Notes under the pieces: model-generated
What the model was told of the DNA's origin: nothing
Databases searched by the model: none
The model's input: only the letters and a program-made list of their open reading frames with translations
Made by a program: the position numbers and the translations under genes
In this document: positions 21,273 to 27,209 of the stretch, piece by piece
Numbering within the stretch: position 1 is the stretch's first letter
How the letters are laid out: every line of letters begins with the position of its first letter
Source of the DNA: Bacillota bacterium
GTDB lineage: Bacteria > Bacillota > Clostridia > Christensenellales > Aristaeellaceae
DNA length: 27,209 bases
NCBI GenBank assembly: GCA_023415715.1
Contig: JAEZJP010000214.1
Coordinates: forward strand, 1-27,209
Reading direction: 5' to 3'

Positions 21273-22232
21273 TTATCTTCCGCCCTTGTCATAGGGTACG
21301 CCCGAAGCCCTGGGCGCCTGGGAGTTCTTGCTGCTGAATGCCAGAACAATGAGCGTAGCAATGAAGGGAATCATTTTGTATATATCGCTGGGGATTTTCA
21401 ATTCCTTTAGGAACGGGAGGCCGGAATAAGCCGCGGCAACGGTTTTCATAAGCCCGAAGAACAGTGCCGCCAGAAAAATGCGCATGGGTTTCCATTGTCC
21501 GAAGATCAATACTGCCAGTGCCAGGAAGCCGTAGCCGGATACCGAGGCGTTGAAGTTGGTGGAGGTGGGCACCACAAAGATCAGCCCGCCCAGCCCGGCC
21601 AGCGCGCCGGAGATCATGACCCCTGCATAGCGGATGCGGTATACATTCACACCAACGCTGTCCGCAGCCTGGGGATGTTCGCCGCAGGCCCTGAGCCTTA
21701 AGCCAAACTTCGTCTTGTACAGCACAAAGGCGGCCGCGATCAAAATGACGATGCCGATATAGGTGGTGATGTAGGTCTTTTGGAAAAAGAGCGGCCCGAT
21801 CACGGGTATGTCCCCCAACAGCGGCACTTTGGCAATGCGGAACGTATTGGAGAACTGAATCTGCTGCACGCCGTTCTCCTGCAGCATGCGGGCGGCATAA
21901 ACGGCAATCGCAGGCGCGATCATGTTCAATGCCGTGCCGCTGATGGTTTGGTCGGCTTTCAGGTTTACCGCGGCATAGGCATGCAGCAGGGAAAATATCA
22001 GCCCCGCCCCGGCGGAAATCACTATGGCCAGCATCAGAAGGAATTGTCCGCTAAGCACGCTTTCCGTTTTGTTGATAAAGAATATCCCGGCGAACGCGCC
22101 CATGATCATAATCCCTTCCAGGGCGATGTTGACCACGCCGCTGCGCTCGCTGAACATGCCTCCCAAGGCTACAACCAAAAGAGGGATGGAGAAGAAGAAC
22201 ATCTGCTGAACCAGAAAGTAGATGGAATCCAT
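21273..22232 (-). CDS. ABC transporter permease, nucleoside/BMP type (second permease)
   Basis: A 319-residue integral membrane protein of the branched-chain/ribose-type permease superfamily, closest in look to NupQ (YufQ) of B. subtilis. Marks are GGMFSERSGVVNIALEGIMIMGAF near the N-terminus (in parts), LKADQTISGTALNMIAPAIAVY, GLRLRACGEHPQAADSVG (the cytoplasmic EAA-like loop that meets the ATPase), and GYGFLALAVLIFG. About nine hydrophobic segments are visible. GGAGGTG precedes the ATG. It starts six bases after the stop of the first permease and is the last gene of the operon. With its partner it forms the membrane channel. Confidence 0.95.
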   Translation of the reverse strand: MDSIYFLVQQMFFFSIPLLVVALGGMFSERSGVVNIALEGIMIMGAFAGIFFINKTESVLSGQFLLMLAIVISAGAGLIFSLLHAYAAVNLKADQTISGTALNMIAPAIAVYAARMLQENGVQQIQFSNTFRIAKVPLLGDIPVIGPLFFQKTYITTYIGIVILIAAAFVLYKTKFGLRLRACGEHPQAADSVGVNVYRIRYAGVMISGALAGLGGLIFVVPTSTNFNASVSGYGFLALAVLIFGQWKPMRIFLAALFFGLMKTVAAAYSGLPFLKELKIPSDIYKMIPFIATLIVLAFSSKNSQAPRASGVPYDKGGR

Positions 22233-22238
22233 GGCCTG

Positions 22239-23429
22239 TTACACCTCCTTCCCCACATTCTTCGCCGCTTCAGGCTCCTTCTCTTCTTCCCTGTGCCTGC
22301 GCTTGCTCGTGCCGCGGGCCAGCAATTGTTTGATCAAAAGAGAGAAGGCGCTGAAGTAGATGATGATGCCGACAATAATGCTGATGATTTCCTCCATATA
22401 CTTGAGGATGGTCAGGTTAGCCCCGCCCACGGTGATATAAGCCACAAAGATGCCTGAAAAAATGATGGCCAGCGGGTTGGAAAGGGCCAAAAGCGCCACC
22501 GGGATACCCGTAAAGCCTTGGGCTGCCAGTACTTCCTTGACCTCTATGTGCAGCCCTTCGGCTGGAGCCAGGTACATAAGCGCCCCGGCGACACCTGCCA
22601 GCGCCCCGGCAATCACCATGGACATCACGATGGACCGCTTTTCGCTGATGCCCGCGTACCGGCTGGCATTGCGGTTATAACCGCAGGCTTTCAGCTCGTA
22701 ACCGAAGGTGGTGCGGTTCAGCAGGAGATAGATCACTATGGCCAGCACAATGGCTATGATGATTCCGCCATTTAAGCTGGTAAACATGTCCTTGTTCCCT
22801 TCCTTGGTCAGCCTGTAAAAAACGTTGTCCAGCCCCCAGGAGGGGATCACCGCAGAGGCATCCACACTGAACGTTTCACTCTTGGCGGAGTTGTACACCA
22901 GCATCATCTTTTTTCCGTCAACCATGTAGGACATGTTTTTAATGAGATAGTTGATGCCATACATGCCGATATAGTTCATCATGATCGAGGAGATGACCTC
23001 ATGCACATTCAAAAGCGCCTTGAACAGCCCCGGTATCATGCCCCAAACGGCCCCGGCCAGCATGCCGGCGATCAAAGCCACCAGCCATTGGACAGGACCA
23101 AAGATATCGCCCCGGACGCCAACCACCACCGCCACAAACCCGCCAACCATCAATTGTCCTGTAGCGCCGATGTTGAACAAGCCGGTTTTGAAGGCAAAAC
23201 CTACGGAAAGGCCTGTGACGATTATGGGCGTAGCAAAGTACAGCACCTTGCCAAGGCCCTTCATGCCCTCGTTGAAGCCGCCGGACAGTATGATGGAAAG
23301 CCCGGCCACAGCGTTTTGCGGATTGCTGATGACAAGGATCAAAAAGCCTGCCGCAAGGCCCACCAATATGGCAATGAAGGAAGAAGCGGCACTGGTAAGC
23401 CCGTTGAACAATGCGAGTTTTCTTTTCAT
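22239..23429 (-). CDS. ABC transporter permease, nucleoside/BMP type (first permease)
   Basis: A 396-residue polytopic membrane protein resembling NupP (YufP). Landmarks are GLSVGFAFKTGLFNIGATGQLMVGGF (in parts), LNVHEVISSIMMNYIG, FGYELKACGYNRNASRYAGIS (ATPase-contact loop), and GFTGIPVALLALSNPLAIIFSG. A ~55-residue external loop occurs between helices (MVDGKKMMLVYNSAKSETF and on). The C-terminus is highly charged (KRRHREEEKEPEA). It begins six bases after the ATPase stop, with AAGGAG inside the end of that gene, so it is translationally coupled. Confidence 0.95.
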   Translation of the reverse strand: MKRKLALFNGLTSAASSFIAILVGLAAGFLILVISNPQNAVAGLSIILSGGFNEGMKGLGKVLYFATPIIVTGLSVGFAFKTGLFNIGATGQLMVGGFVAVVVGVRGDIFGPVQWLVALIAGMLAGAVWGMIPGLFKALLNVHEVISSIMMNYIGMYGINYLIKNMSYMVDGKKMMLVYNSAKSETFSVDASAVIPSWGLDNVFYRLTKEGNKDMFTSLNGGIIIAIVLAIVIYLLLNRTTFGYELKACGYNRNASRYAGISEKRSIVMSMVIAGALAGVAGALMYLAPAEGLHIEVKEVLAAQGFTGIPVALLALSNPLAIIFSGIFVAYITVGGANLTILKYMEEIISIIVGIIIYFSAFSLLIKQLLARGTSKRRHREEEKEPEAAKNVGKEV

Positions 23430-23434
23430 ACCAC

Positions 23435-24952
23435 TTAGCTCCTTCTGGACCCGGCCATATACAAGCCCAATTCCTGTTCGGTCACGCCGTGGGCGTCAAG
23501 GTCGGCCACGATCTCGCCCTCGTACATTACCAGAATGCGGTCGGATACGTTCATCACCTCGTCCAGCTCCAGGGACACCAATAAAATGGCCCGTCCATCA
23601 TCGCGCTGTTCAATAAGCTGGCGGTGAATGTATTCAATGGCCCCCACATCCAGGCCGCGGGTAGGCTGTACGGCGATGAGCAGCTGCGGATTCAGGCTGA
23701 TTTCCCTGGCTACGATGGCCTTTTGCTGGTTGCCGCCGGACATGCTGCGGGCGGTAGTCGCCGCACCCTGGCCGGAACGGATATCGAACCTCTCAATCAG
23801 TTCCCTGGCATGATGGTCGATTTGAGAAAAGCGAAGGAAACCGCGCGTTTGAAATTCCGGCTTATGATAGCTTTTCAGAACCAGGTTGTCCGCCAGGGAA
23901 TAGTCAAGCACCAAGCCATGCTTATGCCTGTCCTCCGGGATATGGGACAGCCCCATATCGTTGCGGCTGCGGATGGAGGAAAGCGTTATTTCCTTGTTTT
24001 CCAAGAAGATCTTCCCGCCGTCCGGGCGCATGAGGCCTGTCAATGCATATACCAGCTCGCTTTGGCCGTTTCCGTCAATGCCGGCGACACACACGATCTC
24101 CCCACGGCGCACACAGAACGAAACATTGTTCACCAGCTTCTTGCCATGCTGGCGGCTGAACACCGTCAAATTCTGTACCGTAAGGGCGGGCTCCTTGGGC
24201 TGGGCAGGCGCTTTTTCCACCACAAAGCTGACCTTGCGGCCCACCATCATCTCCGCAAGCTGCTCTGCGGTTGTATCCTTTACCTGGACTGTGCCTATAT
24301 ACTTTCCTTTGCGCAGAACCGTGCAGCGGTCAGCCACTTCCATGATTTCGTTGAGCTTATGAGTGATGAAAAGAATCGACTTTCCCTCCGCCGTAAGCCC
24401 GCGCATGATCTTCATCAACTCATGGATTTCCTGGGGCGTTAAAACTGCCGTAGGCTCGTCAAAAATCAGCACCTCGTTGTCCCGGTAGAGCATTTTCAAA
24501 ATTTCCACACGCTGCTGCATGCCAACGGTGATGTCTGTAATGCGGGCGTCCGGGTCCACCATCAGGCCGTACTGTTTGGAGAGCGCGATCACCTTCTTGC
24601 GTGCTTCCTCCATGCGCAAAACGCCATGCCGGGTGGTCTCCACCCCCATGACGATGTTCTCCAGCACGGTAAAATTATGGACCAGCTTGAAGTGCTGGTG
24701 CACCATGCCGATGCCCAGCGCGTTTGCGTCATTGGGATTGTTGATGCGCACCTTGCTGCCATTTTTCAGTATCGTTCCGCTCTCAGGCTGGTACAGACCA
24801 AAAAGTACGCTCATCAGCGTGGATTTGCCCGCGCCGTTTTCCCCCAGCAGCGCATGGATCTCTCCCTTTTTAAGCTGCAGGCTCACATCGTCATTGGCGC
24901 GGATACCCGGAAACTCCTTGGTGATATGAAGCATTTCAATGACGTAATCCAT
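23435..24952 (-). CDS. Nucleoside ABC transporter ATP-binding protein (two NBDs)
   Basis: A 505-residue double ATPase like NupO (YufO). NBD1 has Walker A GENGAGKST (37-45), VHQHF Q-loop, signature TVGMQQRVEIL (142-152) and Walker B VLIFDEPTA (161-169). NBD2 (~255-500) has a non-canonical Walker A, GIDGNGQSEL, signature MSGGNQQKAIVAREI, and LLIAVQPTRGLDVGA. The degenerate second Walker A and the missing aspartate/glutamate before PTRGLD are normal for this family, where one site hydrolyses. AAAGGAG precedes the ATG. It energises the two permeases that follow with 5- and 6-base gaps. Confidence 0.97.
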   Translation of the reverse strand: MDYVIEMLHITKEFPGIRANDDVSLQLKKGEIHALLGENGAGKSTLMSVLFGLYQPESGTILKNGSKVRINNPNDANALGIGMVHQHFKLVHNFTVLENIVMGVETTRHGVLRMEEARKKVIALSKQYGLMVDPDARITDITVGMQQRVEILKMLYRDNEVLIFDEPTAVLTPQEIHELMKIMRGLTAEGKSILFITHKLNEIMEVADRCTVLRKGKYIGTVQVKDTTAEQLAEMMVGRKVSFVVEKAPAQPKEPALTVQNLTVFSRQHGKKLVNNVSFCVRRGEIVCVAGIDGNGQSELVYALTGLMRPDGGKIFLENKEITLSSIRSRNDMGLSHIPEDRHKHGLVLDYSLADNLVLKSYHKPEFQTRGFLRFSQIDHHARELIERFDIRSGQGAATTARSMSGGNQQKAIVAREISLNPQLLIAVQPTRGLDVGAIEYIHRQLIEQRDDGRAILLVSLELDEVMNVSDRILVMYEGEIVADLDAHGVTEQELGLYMAGSRRS

Positions 24953-24990
24953 TGCGCCACTCCTTTGGTCTGTACGGTTTTCATGAAACA

Positions 24991-25017
24991 GGGGCAGGCA
25001 GTTTTTCTGCCTGCCCC
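24991..25017 (-). other. Intra-operon hairpin between the binding protein and ATPase genes
   Basis: A perfect 11-bp stem GGGGCAGGCAG/CTGCCTGCCCC with a 5-base loop. On the minus strand it is followed by TGTTTCAT, a poor U-run. Such hairpins after a binding-protein gene commonly protect its mRNA or partly terminate, so that more binding protein than transporter is made; that role is inferred. Confidence 0.7.
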
Positions 25018-25044
25018 CATGCGCGTCAATTGGTCTATGGGCGA

Positions 25045-26112
25045 TTACTCAATGATGGTGACGGTCACGGCCGTGGTGCCAAGCTCGGTGGCGGCGGTGA
25101 CGTCGGTGTCCTTCTTCAGGGTGATTTCGCCGGCAGCCAGCTTGGCATACAGCGCATCATAATCAGCCTGGGTGAATTTTTCAAACTTGGAGGTAGCCAT
25201 GGGCAGGCCTACGCCATTCTTGTCAGCGCCAAGAACCCAAGCTTCCCCAGCGGGGAACTTGTCGGCATAGAAGGCAGTCAGGGCCTGCTCAACAGCATTG
25301 CCCAGGCCCTTCATGGCGGAGGTGATCACGCGATCGGATTCGCTGCTCTGGTCTACGTCCACGCCGATGACCTTGCCCTTTTCGGTAGCTTCAGCAGCGG
25401 CCATGACGGAGTTGCCAACGGCGCCGCCGCAGGCGAAGATCACTTCGACGCCGTCATTGTACCAGGAAGCAGCAACAGCCTGATTCTCGGGATTGGCTTC
25501 AAAGTTGCCGGTGTAGTGGTAGTTCATGGTAAGGCCGGTCACGCCCAGCTCGGTGGCAGCAGCTTCAGCGCCCTGCACAAAGCCGTAGCCATAGCGAACA
25601 ACGGCGGGAACCGCCATGCCGCCCATGAAGCCCAACTTGGTGTAGCCGTCTTTCACCGCGGCATAGCCGGCCAGATAGCCCGCCTGCTCCTCGGCGAAAA
25701 CGATGCCAACGGTGTTACTGTCGGTACGGAACTCGGTATAATCGGCGTTATGGGGATTGCCGTCGATCAAAACAAAGTGCACATCGGGATAGGTTTTCTG
25801 AGCGATGAAGATGGGCTCTTCAAACAGGAAGCCGGGGGTCACAATGACCTTGGCGCCAGCCGCAACGGCCTTGTCGATCTCGGCCAGGTAAGCATTGGTG
25901 CTCTTCTCGGCGGGTTTGAAGTAATTGCAGGTCTTGCTGTTAGCATCGGCATAAGCCTTCACGCCTTCCCAGGTGCCCTGGTTGAAGGATTTGTCGTCGA
26001 TGGTGCCGATGTCGGTGATCATAGCGATTTCATAGGTGCTTTCAGCCAGAGCAGTGAGGCCCAGGCCCAGGGTGAGAACCATTGTTAAAAGAAGTGCCAA
26101 CGCCTTTTTCAT
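25045..26112 (-). CDS. BMP-family (PnrA/NupN-like) substrate-binding protein
   Basis: A 355-residue periplasmic-type binding protein with a Sec signal peptide (MKKALALLLT...ALA, cut near residue 22). Family blocks are IAMITDIGTIDDKSFNQGTWEG, KVIVTPGFLFEEP, VGIVFAEEQAGYLAGYAA, KLGFMGGMAVPAVVRYGYGFVQGA (in parts), FACGGAVGNSVM and VIGVDVDQS. PnrA/BMP proteins bind purine nucleosides, and the rest of the operon fits such an importer. An oddity is that there is no lipobox cysteine, although most Bacillota BMP proteins are lipoproteins. GAGGAGG precedes the ATG at 26112. It is the first gene of its operon and, with the hairpin after it, probably the most highly expressed. Confidence 0.95.
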   Translation of the reverse strand: MKKALALLLTMVLTLGLGLTALAESTYEIAMITDIGTIDDKSFNQGTWEGVKAYADANSKTCNYFKPAEKSTNAYLAEIDKAVAAGAKVIVTPGFLFEEPIFIAQKTYPDVHFVLIDGNPHNADYTEFRTDSNTVGIVFAEEQAGYLAGYAAVKDGYTKLGFMGGMAVPAVVRYGYGFVQGAEAAATELGVTGLTMNYHYTGNFEANPENQAVAASWYNDGVEVIFACGGAVGNSVMAAAEATEKGKVIGVDVDQSSESDRVITSAMKGLGNAVEQALTAFYADKFPAGEAWVLGADKNGVGLPMATSKFEKFTQADYDALYAKLAAGEITLKKDTDVTAATELGTTAVTVTIIE

Positions 26113-26136
26113 GTATGGTTTCCTCCTCGTATGATA

Positions 26137-26185
26137 CCCTGCGACCGCATGCAGGGCAATATCATGTGTATTATAACAGAATGCT
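26137..26185 (-). promoter_or_regulatory. Promoter and short hairpin leader of the BMP operon
   Basis: Minus-strand extended -10 TG-T-TATAAT (TATAAT at 26170-26175) with no clear -35. The leader holds a hairpin CCCTGC/GCAGGG (26137-26142 with 26151-26156), extended by ATGATA/TATCAT, placed just before the Shine-Dalgarno site. There is no U-run. No purine or other riboswitch motif was recognised. Confidence 0.6.
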
Positions 26186-26216
26186 TCAGGTAAGGAAAGA
26201 GTATTTACCATTTTCC

Positions 26217-26243
26217 AAAAAAAAGTTATACATTCTTTGTATA
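26217..26243 (-). terminator. Weak terminator after the YitT-family gene
   Basis: TATACA (26227-26232) pairs with TGTATA (26238-26243) and, on the minus strand, is followed by eight U residues (plus A run 26217-26224). The stem is short and AT-only, so leakage into the BMP operon is possible. Confidence 0.55.
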
Positions 26244-26253
26244 CAAGATACTA

Positions 26254-27120
26254 TCACTTGTCTTCTATCAGTTTGGCAAAACCTTCGCCCAGCGCCTCAT
26301 GAGCCTCGGTAATGAACATGAACGCCTTTTCGTCCTCCTGGCGCACAATCTCCTTTACCCGGGGTACCTCCTGCCGCCCGGCCACGCACAATATCACCGG
26401 GCGCTCCCTGCCGGAATAGGCGCCGGTGGCAGTCAGCAGCGTTACGCCCCGCTCCAGTTCCTCCATGATGCGGTTGGTTACGGATACCGTCCTTTCGGTG
26501 ATGATAAAGCAAGCCCTCTGCGTGTTGAAGCCGTTCAAAATCACATCAAGCAGCTTGGAGGAAACAAAGATGCAGATCAGCGCATACATAGCGTGCTGCG
26601 CGCCAAGCACAAAGCCCGCAGCTACGATCACCAGAAAATCGATGGCAAACAAAAATGCGCCAACAGATATGAAGGAAAACTTTCTATGTACCATTCTGGC
26701 GATCATGTCTGAACCGCCGGTGGTAGCCTCGCCCCGCAATATGATCCCAAGGCCAAGACCCAAAAGCCCGCCGCCGTACACAGCCCCCAGAAGCACATCA
26801 TTCGTCATTGGCGGCACGTGGAACAAGTCTATAGAAAGGGAGAAAAGCACTGTTGCCACCAGCGACCGCCACACAAACACGCGGCCCATGGCCCGAAAGC
26901 CGATCACAAACAAAGGCAGGTTCATGACCATGCTGGTGAGGCCAACCGGTATGCCGAACAGATGATTCAGGATGGTGGCGATGCCCGTCAGCCCGCCGGG
27001 AGCGATGCTGTTAGGTACCAGAAACAAAGGGTAGGCCAATCCGCCCAGAAGGCAGCCTACCACGATCTGTCCGTAGCTTCGCATCTGCTCCTTCCGGATC
27101 ATCCGGCCCAGGTTGTCCAC
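26254..27120 (-). CDS. YitT-family membrane protein (YitT/DUF161 plus DUF2179)
   Basis: A ~288-residue protein with about five transmembrane helices (residues ~14-215) and a C-terminal cytoplasmic DUF2179 domain (~222-285; GVTLLTATGAYSGRERPVILCVAGRQE). Family marks are VPNSIAPGGLTGIATILNH, ILRGEATTGGSDMIARM and FIITER. The transported substrate or function of YitT proteins is not known. The start is uncertain: the GTG at 27120 lacks a spaced ribosome binding site. A CTG at 27132 has AAGGGAGG (27141-27147) at proper distance. An internal ATG (MRSYGQ) has AAGGAG only three bases away. The gene is alone on its transcript, upstream of the BMP operon in the same direction. Confidence 0.9.
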   Translation of the reverse strand: MDNLGRMIRKEQMRSYGQIVVGCLLGGLAYPLFLVPNSIAPGGLTGIATILNHLFGIPVGLTSMVMNLPLFVIGFRAMGRVFVWRSLVATVLFSLSIDLFHVPPMTNDVLLGAVYGGGLLGLGLGIILRGEATTGGSDMIARMVHRKFSFISVGAFLFAIDFLVIVAAGFVLGAQHAMYALICIFVSSKLLDVILNGFNTQRACFIITERTVSVTNRIMEELERGVTLLTATGAYSGRERPVILCVAGRQEVPRVKEIVRQEDEKAFMFITEAHEALGEGFAKLIEDK

Positions 27121-27132
27121 CTTCCATTTCAG

Positions 27133-27209
27133 AAAAATTCCTCCCTTTTTCCTTTGTGACAGGGAAAACGCCGCTTCCCCCGCGAAAGCAGCGCCTTCCT
27201 ATATTCAAT
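27133..27209 (-). promoter_or_regulatory. Upstream region of the YitT-family gene, cut by the window edge
   Basis: On the minus strand it contains a GC-rich stretch, then AAAGGGAGG just before the YitT reading frame. No promoter is visible before the edge. Confidence 0.35.

Noticed and set aside
24952..26088. 378-codon open frame on the plus strand over the BMP binding-protein gene
   Set aside because: Its GG/GA-rich composition mirrors the codon bias of the real gene on the other strand; no start site signal.
26113..26200. Purine riboswitch ahead of the nucleoside transporter
   Set aside because: The leader is only ~50 nt, with one hairpin and none of the conserved purine-aptamer bases.

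Overview
The window looks like chromosomal DNA of a Bacillota bacterium of the class Clostridia, of moderately high GC content. A gut-associated Christensenellales- or Oscillospiraceae-like lineage is plausible but is inference. Supporting signs are strong AGGAGG-type ribosome binding sites, near-consensus sigma-A promoters, a pyruvate:ferredoxin oxidoreductase, a BMP-type nucleoside ABC transporter, a PadR/HAAS pair, a sodium-pump decarboxylase membrane subunit, and GC-rich dispersed repeats in the intergenic gaps. No rRNA, tRNA, CRISPR array, transposase or phage gene was seen. Most genes are housekeeping or metabolic.

Layout. 1-431: C-terminal end of pyruvate:ferredoxin oxidoreductase and its terminator. 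515-2093: a TetR regulator with a two-operator promoter, and an alpha/beta hydrolase in the same operon. 2121-3530 (minus): a secreted protein with DUF4352-like domains and a 42-residue membrane protein. 3674-5158 (minus): a CorC/HlyC-type CBS membrane protein behind a promoter and a structured leader with an internal terminator. 5197-6727: beta and gamma-like membrane subunits of a Na+-translocating decarboxylase. 6842-7947: a two-TM protein and a Usp-domain protein. 8036-9432: PadR regulator plus HAAS membrane protein. 9437-9925 (minus): free methionine-R-sulfoxide reductase. 10002-11165: an unrecognised cysteine-motif protein. 11223-11419: inverted dispersed repeats. 11527-12948 (minus): glycerol-1-phosphate dehydrogenase. 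13018-14116 (minus): a secreted LCP-family protein. 14290-14586: repeats and hairpins. 14592-17171 (minus): serC then serA, the first two steps of serine synthesis from 3-phosphoglycerate. 17226-19115: an intracellular GH13 neopullulanase/cyclomaltodextrinase with a LacI-type operator. 19125-20811 (minus): CTP synthase. 20812-21262: repeats and hairpins. 21273-26175 (minus): four-gene BMP/nucleoside ABC transporter operon. 26217-27120 (minus): YitT-family membrane protein.

How the genes work together. serC and serA supply phosphoserine. The binding protein, ATPase and two permeases form a complete purine-nucleoside-type importer, next to pyrG, which makes CTP. The decarboxylase beta/gamma pair lacks its carboxyltransferase and biotin subunits here, so these must be encoded elsewhere. 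The two small regulators (TetR, PadR) each sit first in an operon and have an inverted repeat inside their own promoter, which suggests autoregulation.

The most unusual material is non-coding. First, two hairpins about 6.7 kb apart (14462-14536 and 21141-21212) share an identical 13-base loop segment while their stems differ in sequence but keep pairing. Each lies just beyond the terminator of a minus-strand gene. Second, a roughly 130-nt leader ahead of the CorC-like gene ends in a strong terminator hairpin and I could not match it to a known riboswitch class. Third, at least two families of short dispersed repeats fill the gaps between genes.
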